Source of the DNA: Paucihalobacter ruber | GTDB taxonomy: Bacteria > Bacteroidota > Bacteroidia > Flavobacteriales > Flavobacteriaceae | Assembly: GCF_006494535.1 (NCBI RefSeq) | Contig: NZ_VHIQ01000003.1 | Span: 372,001-436,000, forward strand | Direction: 5' to 3' | DNA length: 64,000 nucleotides | In this document: positions 9,082-18,936 of the stretch, piece after piece | Position numbering within the stretch: position 1 is the first letter of the stretch | How the letters are laid out: each line of letters starts with the position of its first letter | Notes under the pieces: model-generated | Database searches by the model: none | What the model was told of the DNA's origin: nothing | The model's input: the letters and a program-made list of their open reading frames with translations, nothing else | Position numbers and translations under genes: made by a program

Positions 9082-9767
9082 AAAATATATTTATAGTAAT
9101 ATTCGCCTTATTCTTAATTGCATGCAGTAATGAAGATAAAACTATTTTATTACCTCATGTTGAAACTTCAGTAATTAACGAAATAAAAGATGTTTCACCT
9201 GTTTTCATATTTTTCAATCCCAAGAAAAAAGACAGTGTAGAACTTAATCGAAAAAACCTGATAAGCACCACTAATTGGTTGTTTAATATTGATAAGCGGC
9301 ATCAATTGCAAAAAATAATCCCCTCAATAAATGAGCTTCAAGAAAAAAGAAAAGATGCCAAACTTCATAAAAATGAAAAAGCCCGAAATTATTTTAGCTG
9401 CAATGATTTAGAAAAACAAACTTTAGGCTTTATTGATTTTACCGAAGTTGAATTTGCATTCAACGATCGCAACACCTACATCAAAGAATTGATAAACCGC
9501 GATGATAAGGTTGAAAACGTAGTAATGGAGTTTAAACCTCAAGGAGAAATTAACATATACCTCCCTTCAAACCATAAACTCAGATATAAACAAGAGCTTA
9601 GTAAAATTTTAGAAGCTGAAGTGTTCAAAAATGAAACACCTGATACCATTTACCTTGCCTTTGACGGATTAATGAATTTTCAGGAATTTATTACCTATCA
9701 GAGGCAAATTGAAAAACTTGCCGAAAATAACATCGCCATTGCACCTAAAGAATTCATTCTCTATTGA
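9078..9767 (+). CDS. Hypothetical lipoprotein
   Basis: I do not recognise a characterised family. I chose the ATG at 9078, which overlaps the folP stop as ATGA, because it gives a clear lipoprotein signal: MKNIFIVIFALFLIACS, with the lipobox Cys at residue 17. An earlier in-frame start at 9045 would bury this signal. The mature part, about 210 residues, is highly charged. It has a Lys-rich stretch near residues 95-115 and a predicted alpha/beta fold ending in IAPKEFILY. It lies between folP and cdaA and overlaps both, so it is made with the c-di-AMP synthase; any functional link is inference. Confidence 0.7.
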   Translation: MKNIFIVIFALFLIACSNEDKTILLPHVETSVINEIKDVSPVFIFFNPKKKDSVELNRKNLISTTNWLFNIDKRHQLQKIIPSINELQEKRKDAKLHKNEKARNYFSCNDLEKQTLGFIDFTEVEFAFNDRNTYIKELINRDDKVENVVMEFKPQGEINIYLPSNHKLRYKQELSKILEAEVFKNETPDTIYLAFDGLMNFQEFITYQRQIEKLAENNIAIAPKEFILY

Positions 9768-10588
9768 TATTATTTTCTACTTTTACAAAAAGTAATGTTT
9801 TGGATTATCTAAAATCATTAGACTTTAGCTTTATGAATGTGCTAGATGTAATTCTGGTAGCCATTCTTTTGTATTACGTTTATCAGTTGTTAAAAGGCAC
9901 GGTTGCCATTAACATCTTTTTGGGCATTGCCATTTTATACCTTATCTGGCGTCTTACCGAATATCTGAACATGCGGTTACTTTACACCATTTTTGGTGGA
10001 TTCATGAAGGTTGGTATTATTGCCTTAATTGTGGTATTTCAACCCGAAATACGCAAGTTTTTGCTCATGGTTGGCTCAACAAACATCAAACAACGCAGAA
10101 AGAACTTTTTAAGCCGACTTAAAATTTTTAAGAACGAATCTACTTCATTAACCAATGTAGAAGCCGTTGTTAAAGCCTGTACTAAAATGGGAAGTACCAA
10201 AACCGGTGCGCTCATAGTTTTTGAAAGACACAACAATATTGATTATTTGGTAACGATTGGTGATGAAACCGAAATCAAGGTGTCTGAGGTGATATTAGAA
10301 AGCATCTTTTTTAAAAACAGTCCGTTACACGATGGAGCAATTATCATCACTAACAATGTTATAAGAGGTACACGAGTTATTTTACCGGTTAATATGGGAA
10401 AAACCATACCCAATCATTTTGGTTTAAGGCACCGGGCTGCTATTGGTATTACTGAAAAAACCGATGCGCTGGCATTGGTAGTAAGCGAAGAAACCGGGCA
10501 AATTTCATTTATAAAAAACGGTGACTTTTGTGATTATACAGATACTGCCGATTTAATTCAAAAAATTAGAAGCTATTTGGAAAAATGA
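9764..10588 (+). CDS. cdaA: Diadenylate cyclase (c-di-AMP synthase, CdaA type)
   Basis: Makes cyclic di-AMP from two ATP. Three N-terminal helices, including VILVAILLYYVYQLLKG, anchor it in the inner membrane. The DisA_N catalytic domain follows, with the hallmark DGA (in HDGAIIITNN) and RHR (in GLRHRAAIGITEKTDA). It overlaps the preceding lipoprotein. The first possible start is a TTG at 9764, sharing bases with the upstream stop. A TTG at 9800 gives an N terminus closer to other flavobacterial CdaA proteins, and an ATG at 9833 is also in frame, so the true start is uncertain. No regulator of the CdaR type is adjacent. Confidence 0.93.
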   Translation: MILFSTFTKSNVLDYLKSLDFSFMNVLDVILVAILLYYVYQLLKGTVAINIFLGIAILYLIWRLTEYLNMRLLYTIFGGFMKVGIIALIVVFQPEIRKFLLMVGSTNIKQRRKNFLSRLKIFKNESTSLTNVEAVVKACTKMGSTKTGALIVFERHNNIDYLVTIGDETEIKVSEVILESIFFKNSPLHDGAIIITNNVIRGTRVILPVNMGKTIPNHFGLRHRAAIGITEKTDALALVVSEETGQISFIKNGDFCDYTDTADLIQKIRSYLEK

Positions 10589-11367
10589 ATTGCAAAAATT
10601 GTGACACCAACCTAATTCCGGATGCCTCTTTTTGTAATGATTGCGGTGGAAAAGTTATTCACAAAAGACTCACAATTAAAAACCTCTTAATACACGTAAG
10701 TGAAACCTTCTTTAATTACGATAATAAATTTTTACAAACAATCATCAAACTTTTTACTGACCCTAAAGACGTTATAGACGGCTATGTTAAGGGTGTAAGA
10801 AAAAAATACATTGATCCGTTAGGCTTTTTTGCGATTTCACTTACGCTGTCCGGATTGTATTTTTTTCTCATAAAGAACTATTTTCCGAATATATTTGATT
10901 TTATGATGGTAACGTCTGATAGCAATACTCAAATGTTAACCCAAAAAATTATTGAACCGTTAATTGAATATAATTCGTTAATGTATTTTATGTTTATACC
11001 TCTTGCCGGTTTAATGTCTTATCTTATTTTTATTAATAAGCATTACAACTTCACCGAGCACATTGTTATTTACTTCTACACACTCCCATTATTATCGAAC
11101 ATGTCGATTATATTAAATATGCTGGTGTATTTGATTTATCCTAAAATACTGCTTTCTTTTAGTGTTTTTTACTTTATTGGCTTTTTTATTTACATGGGCT
11201 ATGTCTTAACTAGAATATTTAGTCTTAGTGCCAAACAATTAATTATCAAAACTCTTATATTTTTACCTTTCTTTTTTATGGTATATATAATTATTTCTAT
11301 TGCAACAGTTATCCTCTTAATATTATTTGGCCAAGTTACACTTGAAGACTTTGAGCCACCTTCGTAA
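10585..11367 (+). CDS. DUF3667 zinc-ribbon membrane protein
   Basis: The N terminus is a short zinc ribbon with two CxxC pairs (CKNCDTN and CNDCGGK). A basic linker with FTDPKDVIDGYVKGVRKKYI follows, and then about five membrane helices. This is the DUF3667 architecture, common in Bacteroidota and of unknown function. The ATG overlaps the cdaA stop (ATGA). The last 32 bases overlap the 3' end of the convergent ABC exporter gene. Confidence 0.8.
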   Translation: MNCKNCDTNLIPDASFCNDCGGKVIHKRLTIKNLLIHVSETFFNYDNKFLQTIIKLFTDPKDVIDGYVKGVRKKYIDPLGFFAISLTLSGLYFFLIKNYFPNIFDFMMVTSDSNTQMLTQKIIEPLIEYNSLMYFMFIPLAGLMSYLIFINKHYNFTEHIVIYFYTLPLLSNMSIILNMLVYLIYPKILLSFSVFYFIGFFIYMGYVLTRIFSLSAKQLIIKTLIFLPFFFMVYIIISIATVILLILFGQVTLEDFEPPS

Positions 11368-13111
11368 ATTGTACTTCATAAAGATTTTTATAATAACCGT
11401 CTGGTTTTTTAATAAGCTCCAAATGTGTACCTTCTTCTACCAATTCACCTGAATCCATCACCAATATCTTATCGGCATTTTGTACGGTTACCAATCTGTG
11501 GGCGATAACGATACTGGTTCTGTTCTTGGTAATTTTTTCGGTGGCTTTTTGAATGAGCTGTTCTGAATAGGCATCGATAGATGACGTGGCTTCGTCTAAA
11601 ACCAATATAGCCGGATTGGTAACATAAGCTCTTAAAAAAGCAATGAGCTGCTTTTGACCCGATGATAACATCACGCCGCGTTCTTTAACATTGTACTGAT
11701 AACCATTTGGCAAACTCATGATAAAGTCGTGTATGCCTATATCCTTCGCTGCCTGGATCACATCTGCTTCGGTGATGCGCTCATCTTTAAGTGTAATATT
11801 GTTTAAAATGGTATCTGCAAACAAAAACACATCCTGTAATACTACTGCAATTTGTTTTCTAAGAGAGGCTAGTGTGTAATTATTGATATTGGTATCGTCA
11901 ATTAAAATTTCGCCACTTTTAATATCGTAAAATCTACTCAGCAGGTTGATAATAGTAGATTTTCCGGCACCTGTGGCACCTACAATAGCGATGGTTTGTC
12001 CCGATTTTGCTTCAAAAGAAATTCCCTTTAAAACCGGTTCGTCGGGCACATAAGAAAATTCAACCTTTTTAAATGCTATATCACCTTTAAAATGGGGTGC
12101 TTGTTCAATGCCATTATCGTCTATTTGCGACTGTGTATCAAGTACCTTAAAAACGCGGTCTGCCGCCACCATTCCCATTTGTAAGGTATTAAACTTATTG
12201 GCAATTTGGTTAAGCGGTCTGTACATCATAGGTATAAACATCATAAACGCCATAAGCTGACCAATGGTAGCAGTTTCGTTAAATATAACGTTTAAACCGC
12301 CTATCCAGATCACCGCTCCCATAGTAACTGATGACAAGAATTCGGCTATAGGGAAAAATATAGAGTTATACCAAACCGTTTTGAGCCAGCCTTTGGTATG
12401 ACGCTCATTGATGACTTTAAATTTTTCATACTCGGTTTGTTCTCTTGAGAATAACTGAAGAATTTTCATTCCGGTGACACGTTCTTGTACAAAAGAATTG
12501 AGATTGGCAACCTCGGTACGCACTTCTTCGAAAGCGCGTTTCATATATTTTTGAAATATTTTGGTAGCGTAAAGAATGATTGGTAAGGTGACGAAAACAA
12601 TTAAACTGAGCTTCCAATTCATATAAAACATGACAGCTCCTACAATTAACATCTTAAGAATATCACTGAATATCATAAACAATCCTTCGCCAAAAATATC
12701 GGCTATGCGCTCCATGTCGGTGACAGCTCTGGTAATTAATACGCCAACAGAGGAGTTGTTGTAATATTTCATTTTAAAACTAAGCATGTGATCAAAAAGC
12801 TTGATGCGTACATCTTTAACCACTGTTTGACCTAACCAGGATGCGTAATATATAAACAACAAGTTGCACACCACTTCTAACAGTAGCAACACCAGCATGA
12901 CTACAATTAAGAGTACAAATCCTGTGTATTCCTTTTTGGAGACTTGCTCATCAATGGCCATTTGAACCACATAAGGTCTTGCTGCGCCAAAAACAGCCAA
13001 TCCTATTACTAAAAATAACGAGCCAATAAAAACCGGTTTGTATGGTTTTACATAATCGAGCAATCGTTTAAATAAGGATGTATCAAAAATATGATTTGAA
13101 GTATCGGCCAT
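11336..13111 (-). CDS. ABC exporter, fused permease-ATPase (MsbA-like)
   Basis: A half-transporter of 591 residues. Six membrane helices fill about residues 25-310, and an ATPase domain occupies about 345-585. The ATPase has Walker A GATGAGKST, the signature LSSGQKQLIAFLRAY (LSSGQ in place of LSGGQ), Walker B ILVLDEATSS and the switch His in IVIAHRL. It should act as a homodimer or with another half-transporter; substrate unknown, possibly a lipid or drug. It follows truA by eight bases on the same strand, so they are likely cotranscribed. Its end runs 32 bases into the convergent DUF3667 gene. Confidence 0.92.
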   Translation of the reverse strand: MADTSNHIFDTSLFKRLLDYVKPYKPVFIGSLFLVIGLAVFGAARPYVVQMAIDEQVSKKEYTGFVLLIVVMLVLLLLEVVCNLLFIYYASWLGQTVVKDVRIKLFDHMLSFKMKYYNNSSVGVLITRAVTDMERIADIFGEGLFMIFSDILKMLIVGAVMFYMNWKLSLIVFVTLPIILYATKIFQKYMKRAFEEVRTEVANLNSFVQERVTGMKILQLFSREQTEYEKFKVINERHTKGWLKTVWYNSIFFPIAEFLSSVTMGAVIWIGGLNVIFNETATIGQLMAFMMFIPMMYRPLNQIANKFNTLQMGMVAADRVFKVLDTQSQIDDNGIEQAPHFKGDIAFKKVEFSYVPDEPVLKGISFEAKSGQTIAIVGATGAGKSTIINLLSRFYDIKSGEILIDDTNINNYTLASLRKQIAVVLQDVFLFADTILNNITLKDERITEADVIQAAKDIGIHDFIMSLPNGYQYNVKERGVMLSSGQKQLIAFLRAYVTNPAILVLDEATSSIDAYSEQLIQKATEKITKNRTSIVIAHRLVTVQNADKILVMDSGELVEEGTHLELIKKPDGYYKNLYEVQFTKVAQSLQV

Positions 13112-13119
13112 TGGTTTGC

Positions 13120-13863
13120 TTATAGTTTTATGTTTTCGGGGTATGCTACTTTGGTTAAATATAACCCACAGGCCGGCGCCGAAAATCCGGCATTAGTTCT
13201 GTCTTTAGACTTAATAATGTCGTGTAATTGCGTAATTGTTATTTTTTTCTGTCCAATATTAATCATGGTACCAACAATGGCTCTCACCATATTTCGTAAA
13301 AATCTGTCGGCTGTAATTTCAAAAATAAGCTGATGATTTTCCTCTGTCCATTCGGCCTTAATTATTTTGCAATGATAGGTTTTAACATCGGTATGTGCTT
13401 TAGAAAAGCATTGAAAATCGTTATAGTTTAATAATGTTTTAGAAGCTTCATTCATTAAGTCAACATCAAGTGGCAGATAAAATTCATGAGCCAGTCCACT
13501 TAAAAACGGACTTTTATAAGTTGAAATATGATAGTGATAGGTTCGTGATACGGCATCAAATCTGGCATGGGCGTCAGGTTTTACCTTATAAATATCATAA
13601 ATTGCAATATCATTAGGTAAAAAAGAGTTGAGTTTATAAACAAGATCAGCCACCTTAAAATTTACTTCTGTATTAAAATGGGCCACCATATGTTTGGCAT
13701 GTACACCTGTATCAGTGCGGCCTGCACCAACAATAGCTATATCATCGCTTAGCAAGGTACTAAGTGCCAACTCCAACTTAGATTGCACGGTAGCTGCATT
13801 AGGCTGATTTTGCCAACCGTGATAATTACCGCCGTTATATGCCAGTTCTATAAAGTATCTCAA
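13120..13863 (-). CDS. truA: tRNA pseudouridine(38-40) synthase
   Basis: Isomerises uridines 38-40 in the anticodon arm of many tRNAs. The catalytic Asp lies in GAGRTDTGVHA; the N-terminal YNGGNYHGWQ, FLRNMVRAIVGT and the C-terminal PACGLYL are also typical. At 247 residues it is normal length. The start codon is TTG (13861-13863), giving MRYFIELAYNGGNYHGW, which agrees with the family N terminus; no ATG fits. It is upstream of the ABC exporter on the same strand. Confidence 0.96.
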   Translation of the reverse strand: MRYFIELAYNGGNYHGWQNQPNAATVQSKLELALSTLLSDDIAIVGAGRTDTGVHAKHMVAHFNTEVNFKVADLVYKLNSFLPNDIAIYDIYKVKPDAHARFDAVSRTYHYHISTYKSPFLSGLAHEFYLPLDVDLMNEASKTLLNYNDFQCFSKAHTDVKTYHCKIIKAEWTEENHQLIFEITADRFLRNMVRAIVGTMINIGQKKITITQLHDIIKSKDRTNAGFSAPACGLYLTKVAYPENIKL

Positions 13864-13936
13864 GTATATCTTGTATTTTTGATAAGCTCTACAAATATAG
13901 ATAGATTTACAGGTGTTACCTTTTACAATTTGTTAA

Positions 13937-14428
13937 ATGACCAGAATTTTATTACTTAGTGATACGCATAGTTATATAGACGCTACCATTTTAAAACATG
14001 TTAAAAATGCTGATGAAGTATGGCATGCCGGAGATATTGGAGATTTAAAAGTAACCGATTCCATTAAGGAAATTAAACCCTTGCGAGCAGTCTACGGAAA
14101 TATTGACAATACCGAAGCCAGAATGGAATTTCCGGAAATTAACAGATTTATGTGCGAAGGTATTGATGTATTCATCACACATATTGGCGGATATCCCGGC
14201 AGATATAACCCAAAAATAAGACCTATGCTTCAAGCAAATCCGCCAAAACTTTTTATTTGTGGGCACTCGCACGTTTTAAAAGTGATGCCCGACAACAAAT
14301 TGAATCTACTACATATGAATCCGGGAGCCATCGGTAAACACGGCTTTCACAACGTGCGCACCATGTTACGATTTACCATAGACAAGGCTAAAATTGACAA
14401 TTTGGAAGTTATAGAATACCCCAGGTAA
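13937..14428 (+). CDS. YfcE/MJ0936-type metallophosphoesterase
   Basis: A compact 163-residue metal-dependent phosphodiesterase. The metal-ligand motifs appear in order: LLSDTHSY, WHAGDIGD, YGNIDN, ITHIGG and CGHSHVLK. Members of this family cleave phosphodiesters in vitro, and the physiological substrate is usually unknown. It is divergent from truA and followed by a strong hairpin shared with the convergent DUF4293 gene. Confidence 0.9.
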   Translation: MTRILLLSDTHSYIDATILKHVKNADEVWHAGDIGDLKVTDSIKEIKPLRAVYGNIDNTEARMEFPEINRFMCEGIDVFITHIGGYPGRYNPKIRPMLQANPPKLFICGHSHVLKVMPDNKLNLLHMNPGAIGKHGFHNVRTMLRFTIDKAKIDNLEVIEYPR

Positions 14429-14438
14429 TTAAAAGCAA

Positions 14439-14466
14439 AAAACCCGAAGTTTTCACCCCGGGTTTT
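14439..14466. terminator. Bidirectional rho-independent terminator
   Basis: Inverted repeat AAAACCCG (14439-14446) and CGGGTTTT (14459-14466) around a 12-base loop. The A and T runs allow it to end transcription from both the phosphoesterase gene and the convergent DUF4293 gene. Confidence 0.8.
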
Positions 14467-14494
14467 ACGCACTAATACTACTAAGATGTTAGGT

Positions 14495-14905
14495 TTACCG
14501 TAATCTATCAACAGATTTTACGAGATCTTCATCCTTCTTAATGGCCTTGTTTGCAAGAACAATAAAAACGATAGAAAATAAAGGAAGAATCATCCCAATA
14601 CCTTTCTCAGAAACCGCCGTCTCTCCAGATAATGTTAGTGATAAATACACAATAACTCCTAGTAAAATAAAGTTCAATATGATGTTAAGACGACCCAATA
14701 CAAATTGAGTTTGTCTGTTTTTATATTTAAAAATTGTAATAACCGATAATAAGGCCGAAATTAAAAACAACACAATCATCCAAATAATATCTGCGGCCAT
14801 CACATCCATGTTAGCTGAATTTTTCCACACTGGAAAGAGAAAACTCAATCCCCCCGAAATTACCGCTGCAATGGCCAAATAAAGTGTTTGTATGCGTTGT
14901 ATCAC
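14495..14905 (-). CDS. DUF4293 family membrane protein
   Basis: A 136-residue protein with four predicted membrane helices and the family N terminus MIQRIQTLYLAIAAVISG. The start is GTG (14903-14905); no ATG gives the conserved beginning. Function unknown. In flavobacteria the gene is often found beside rho, as here, where it is divergent from rho across a 210-base gap. Confidence 0.8.
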   Translation of the reverse strand: MIQRIQTLYLAIAAVISGGLSFLFPVWKNSANMDVMAADIIWMIVLFLISALLSVITIFKYKNRQTQFVLGRLNIILNFILLGVIVYLSLTLSGETAVSEKGIGMILPLFSIVFIVLANKAIKKDEDLVKSVDRLR

Positions 14906-14993
14906 TTAAAATAAATCTAAATTAGAGCGCAAAATTAACAATTCAATTCAAACCAATATAATTATTTAAAATAAAATTGTATTATTGCATGAG

Positions 14994-15016
14994 TATTGAG
15001 GTGCAAACCTTCAATA
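14994..15016 (+). promoter_or_regulatory. Hairpin in the rho leader region
   Basis: TATTGAGG (14994-15001) can pair with CCTTCAATA (15008-15016) with one bulged base, about 100 bases before the rho start. The 210-base gap (14906-15115) is AT-rich and holds no gene. A long leader fits rho autoregulation in other bacteria, but that role here is inference. Confidence 0.3.
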
Positions 15017-15115
15017 ACACAATCTTCAAACCACGACTGATTTATTCTCAATTTTTTTCAAAACACAATTAAGGTTTAAATCTTAGTCATTTACAAATTA
15101 ACCGTATAATACTAC

Positions 15116-16816
15116 ATGTTTGATATTTCTCAATTAAAAGAAAAAAAGCTAGCCGAGCTTCAGGAACTAGCGCAAAAGCTTAATGTACCTAAGTACAAAA
15201 CTTTAAAAAAATTAGATCTTGTTTATCAAATTTTAGATTTGCAAGCCGCCAACCCGGCCGTTGTTAAATCTGAAATAGTAACTGATAGTAAAGACCCAAA
15301 ACCACAGGACAAACAATCGCAGTCTAATAAACCCAGACGTGCACGTGTTTCAAGAAACAATCAACAATCTGATAATTCAAAAGTGAATACAGATAAATCT
15401 GTCGAGCCGTCAAAAGACAAGTCAACATCTGACGATCAACAAAAAATTGAATTCAAAGACAAACAACAAGAGCCTGAAACTGCTAAAGTAGAAACTGCTC
15501 CTAAACCTCAAACCGGAAATCAGGATCAATCCAACCAGCAGAAAAACATTCAGCAAAAAAATCAACACAATAAACCTGCTCAACACAACAAAGACCAAGG
15601 CAATAAAGGTCCCAGAAATAAAGAGCAGCAACCAAGCACTTCTGAAAAGAACAATGGCAACAAAGACAGTCGTAACCGTTATCGCGAACCAGACTATGAG
15701 TTTGATGCGATTATAGAGAGCGAAGGCGTTTTAGATGTTATGCAAGATGGCTATGGATTTTTGAGATCTTCTGATTACAATTATTTATCTTCACCCGACG
15801 ACATCTATGTATCACAGTCTCAAATTAAGTTATTCGGACTTAAAAAAGGTGATACTGTGCTAGGGCATGTGAGACCACCAAAAGAGGGCGAAAAGTACTT
15901 TCCTTTAATAAAGGTTAGCAAGATAAACGGGCTCAGCCCCGATGTTGTTAGAGATCGCGTATCTTTCGAACATTTAACACCACTTTTCCCTAACGAAAAA
16001 TTCAATATTGCTGAAAAACAAAGCACCATTTCAACAAGAATTATGGACTTGTTTTCACCTATTGGAAAAGGACAACGCGGTATGATTGTGGCGCAACCAA
16101 AAACCGGTAAAACCATGCTGCTTAAAGATGTTGCTAATGCCATTGCTGCCAATCATCCCGAAGTCTATCAAATGATTTTACTTATAGATGAACGTCCGGA
16201 AGAGGTAACAGATATGCAACGCCATGTGAAAGGTGAAGTGGTAGCCTCTACATTCGACAAAGAAGCCCACGAGCACGTTAAAGTTGCCGATATTGTTATA
16301 GAAAAAGCGAAACGATTGGTAGAGTGTGGTCACGATGTGGTTATTTTATTAGACTCTATTACACGATTGGCCAGAGCTTATAACACGGTTCAACCTGCAT
16401 CAGGAAAAATATTAAGTGGTGGTGTTGACGCCAATGCGCTACACAAACCAAAACGCTTTTTTGGCGCCGCCAGAAAAATTGAAAACGGTGGGTCATTAAC
16501 CATCATCGCTACGGCTCTTACAGAAACAGGATCAAAAATGGACGAAGTTATTTTTGAAGAGTTTAAAGGTACCGGAAACATGGAACTTCAATTAGACAGA
16601 AGAATTTCTAACCGAAGAATTTTCCCTGCCATTGATTTGGTATCATCAGGCACAAGACGAGACGATCTACTACTGGATGAAAATACCATTCAGCGTATGT
16701 GGGTAATGAGAAAGTATTTAGCCGATATGAATCCTGTAGAAGCCATGGAATTTGTTAACGAACGATTTAAACAAACCAGAAACAACGAGGAATTTTTAAT
16801 CTCTATGAACGGTTAA
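15116..16816 (+). CDS. rho: Transcription termination factor Rho with a long disordered insertion
   Basis: Hexameric RNA-dependent ATPase that ends transcription. The N-terminal Rho_N helix bundle occupies residues 1-45 ([19 protein letters not shown]). Residues about 55-195 are a low-complexity insertion rich in Asn, Gln, Lys and Asp. The RNA-binding cold-shock domain starts near 200 ([14 protein letters not shown]). The ATPase has Walker [10 protein letters not shown], Walker [17 protein letters not shown] and the Q-loop region [12 protein letters not shown]. At 566 residues it is longer than the E. coli protein (419) because of the insertion, which is typical of Bacteroidota; in Bacteroides thetaiotaomicron the Rho insertion has been reported to drive condensate formation. 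Confidence 0.97.
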   Translation: MFDISQLKEKKLAELQELAQKLNVPKYKTLKKLDLVYQILDLQAANPAVVKSEIVTDSKDPKPQDKQSQSNKPRRARVSRNNQQSDNSKVNTDKSVEPSKDKSTSDDQQKIEFKDKQQEPETAKVETAPKPQTGNQDQSNQQKNIQQKNQHNKPAQHNKDQGNKGPRNKEQQPSTSEKNNGNKDSRNRYREPDYEFDAIIESEGVLDVMQDGYGFLRSSDYNYLSSPDDIYVSQSQIKLFGLKKGDTVLGHVRPPKEGEKYFPLIKVSKINGLSPDVVRDRVSFEHLTPLFPNEKFNIAEKQSTISTRIMDLFSPIGKGQRGMIVAQPKTGKTMLLKDVANAIAANHPEVYQMILLIDERPEEVTDMQRHVKGEVVASTFDKEAHEHVKVADIVIEKAKRLVECGHDVVILLDSITRLARAYNTVQPASGKILSGGVDANALHKPKRFFGAARKIENGGSLTIIATALTETGSKMDEVIFEEFKGTGNMELQLDRRISNRRIFPAIDLVSSGTRRDDLLLDENTIQRMWVMRKYLADMNPVEAMEFVNERFKQTRNNEEFLISMNG

Positions 16817-16839
16817 AACCAACTTTGTATAAATATTAA

Positions 16840-16870
16840 ATGCTGTTCGTAACGAGCAGCATTTTTTTTT
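16840..16870 (+). terminator. Terminator after rho
   Basis: ATGCTGTTCG (16840-16849) pairs with CGAGCAGCAT (16853-16862) with one mismatch, followed by a run of nine T. It lies 24 bases after the rho stop. Confidence 0.8.
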
Positions 16871-16873
16871 ACA

Positions 16874-16900
16874 TAAAAAAACCTTCCGTTTGGAAGGTTC
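16874..16900 (-). terminator. Terminator after rpsT
   Basis: AACCTTCC (16880-16887) and GGAAGGTT (16892-16899) form a perfect eight-base stem with a four-base loop. On the minus strand a T run follows, so it ends the rpsT transcript. It sits back to back with the rho terminator. Confidence 0.8.
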
Positions 16901-16922
16901 TAATATATATGTTAGTTCATAA

Positions 16923-17174
16923 CTATAAAGCGGCAACGTGCTTAGTCAAATTAGATTTTAAGTTTGCAGCTTTGTTCTTATGTATAATATTCTTTTTAGC
17001 CAATTTGTCTACCATAGAAATAATTCCCGGTAAAGCAGCCGAAGCTTCATTAGCATCAGTTAATTCACGTAACTTTTTGATAGCATTTCGCGTAGTTTTG
17101 TGCTGATATCTATTGATTACGCGCTTCTTTTCGTTACTTCTAATTCTCTTTAAGGCCGATTTATGATTTGCCAT
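16923..17174 (-). CDS. rpsT: 30S ribosomal protein S20
   Basis: Small basic protein that binds 16S rRNA early in 30S assembly. It is 83 residues long with the family N terminus [18 protein letters not shown] and an Ala/Lys-rich helical remainder. A tRNA-Glu gene lies just upstream on the same strand, so the two may share a transcript. The perfect hairpin at 16880-16899 follows. Confidence 0.97.
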   Translation of the reverse strand: MANHKSALKRIRSNEKKRVINRYQHKTTRNAIKKLRELTDANEASAALPGIISMVDKLAKKNIIHKNKAANLKSNLTKHVAAL

Positions 17175-17197
17175 TGTTTTATTTATATTTTAAATTG

Positions 17198-17269
17198 TAG
17201 CCCGTAGGGGAATCGAACCCCTCTTACCAGGATGAAAACCTGGCGTCCTAACCGATAGACGAACGGGCC
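17198..17269 (-). tRNA. tRNA-Glu (anticodon TTC)
   Basis: Read on the minus strand, GGCCCGT pairs with ACGGGCT as the acceptor stem. The anticodon arm is CCAGG-TTTTCAT-CCTGG, placing TTC at the anticodon, and the T arm has GGTTCGATTCC. CCA is not encoded. The full cloverleaf is visible. It lies between proS and rpsT on the same strand. Confidence 0.95.
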
Positions 17270-17357
17270 ATTGTTATTAAATGCAGTTCGTTATTGCGGA
17301 TGCAAAAATACAACTATTTTTAAATGTTGCAATACCTAATTAATAATTTTTCAAAAT

Positions 17358-18836
17358 TTAATAGGCTTTCGCAAATAACACTCTGTACTTAGCCGGTTTA
17401 CCGCTAAAAATACAAACTCCAGTAACAACTTCTTCCTGATTTGGAATGCATCGAATAGTGGCTTTTGTCAGTTCTTTTATGCGCTGTTCAGTATCTACAT
17501 TACCATCCCAAAATGCAGATATAAAACCACCCTTATTCTCTAATACCGATTTGAAAGTTTCAAAATTCTCAACTTCTGTGATGTGTTGATCTCTAAATGT
17601 TTCAGCTCGGTTAAAAAGCGAATTTTGTATATCGACTAAAATATCAGGAATGAGTTGTGTAATGTTATCTATAGATTCAACAGACTTCGACAAAGTATCT
17701 CTTCTGGCCAGTTCAACTGTATTATTAGCCAGATCTTTTGGGCCTATTGCTATTCTTAACGGTACTCCTTGTAATTCGTATTGTGCAAATTTAGCTCCCG
17801 GTCTGTGTGTATCTCTGTTGTCGAACTTCACCGAGATATTCAGTTTTTGTAGATCTGCCACCAACTTGTTAGCCACTTCAGAAATTTGATTTAATTCTTC
17901 TTCACCCTTATAAATAGGAACAATAACCACTTGTATAGGTGCTAAATTTGGTGGCAATACCAATCCTTTATCATCACTGTGCGTCATAATTAAGGCACCA
18001 ATCAATCTGGTAGAAACTCCCCATGAAGTAGCCCAGACAAAATCTTGTTTACCTTCTTTATTTGTGAATTTTACATCAAATGCCTTTGCAAAATTCTGAC
18101 CCAAAAAATGCGAAGTTCCTGCCTGAAGCGCTTTACCATCCTGCATCAATGCTTCAATGCAATAGGTTTCAACGGCTCCGGCAAATCTTTCGCTTTCAGA
18201 TTTCACTCCTTTTATTACGGGAATGGCCATGAAATTCTCAACAAATTCGGCATAAATATTATTCATTTGGATGGTTTCGTCCAATGCTTCTTCCTTTGTT
18301 GCATGAGCCGTATGCCCTTCCTGCCATAAAAATTCTGCAGTTCTTAAAAACAATCGCGTTCTCATTTCCCATCGCACCACGTTGGCCCATTGGTTAATTA
18401 AGATTGGTAAATCTCTATAACTCTGAATCCAGTTTTTATAAGTGCTCCATATAATTGCTTCGCTGGTTGGTCTTACCACCAATTCTTCTTCAAGTTTGGC
18501 CTCAGGATCAACTCTTAATTTACCGGGATTATCAGGATCGTTTTGTAAGCGATAATGTGTTACAACCGCACATTCTTTAGCAAAACCTTCAGCGTTTTTC
18601 TCTTCGGCCTCAAATAAACTTTTAGGAACAAATAATGGGAAGTATGCATTTTGGTGACCCGTAGCTTTAAACATTCGGTCTAATTCGGCCTGCATTTTCT
18701 CCCAAATAGCGAAGCCATATGGCTTGATCACCATACAACCTCTCACAGCCGAATTCTCGGCTAAATCAGCTTTTACTACCAGTTCGTTGTACCATTTAGA
18801 ATAGTCTTCGGCTCTACTTGTAAGATTTTTACTCAT
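17358..18836 (-). CDS. proS: Prolyl-tRNA synthetase, archaeal/eukaryote-like type
   Basis: Charges tRNA-Pro with proline. At 492 residues it is the short class II form that lacks the bacterial editing insertion (YbaK-like). Class II motifs are present: motif 2 in [21 protein letters not shown] and motif 3 in the region [16 protein letters not shown]. The anticodon-binding domain follows (about residues 300-400) and a C-terminal zinc-binding-like domain ends in a Tyr, as usual for this type. No ATG other than 18836 fits. Confidence 0.96.
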   Translation of the reverse strand: MSKNLTSRAEDYSKWYNELVVKADLAENSAVRGCMVIKPYGFAIWEKMQAELDRMFKATGHQNAYFPLFVPKSLFEAEEKNAEGFAKECAVVTHYRLQNDPDNPGKLRVDPEAKLEEELVVRPTSEAIIWSTYKNWIQSYRDLPILINQWANVVRWEMRTRLFLRTAEFLWQEGHTAHATKEEALDETIQMNNIYAEFVENFMAIPVIKGVKSESERFAGAVETYCIEALMQDGKALQAGTSHFLGQNFAKAFDVKFTNKEGKQDFVWATSWGVSTRLIGALIMTHSDDKGLVLPPNLAPIQVVIVPIYKGEEELNQISEVANKLVADLQKLNISVKFDNRDTHRPGAKFAQYELQGVPLRIAIGPKDLANNTVELARRDTLSKSVESIDNITQLIPDILVDIQNSLFNRAETFRDQHITEVENFETFKSVLENKGGFISAFWDGNVDTEQRIKELTKATIRCIPNQEEVVTGVCIFSGKPAKYRVLFAKAY

Positions 18837-18900
18837 TATAAAGATTTTGGCACAAATGTTGTACTTTAATTAAACAGAAAAATAGTTCAGCAAAACTAAC

Positions 18901-18908
18901 TATTTTTG
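18901..18908 (+). promoter_or_regulatory. Putative -7 promoter element (TAnnTTTG)
   Basis: TATTTTTG matches the Bacteroidota -7 consensus TAnnTTTG exactly and lies 29 bases before the Trp/Gly-rich lipoprotein ATG. I found no TTG at the usual distance upstream, so this is a partial match. Confidence 0.3.
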
Positions 18909-18936
18909 TAATGTTCAACAATTAAAACACAATGTT

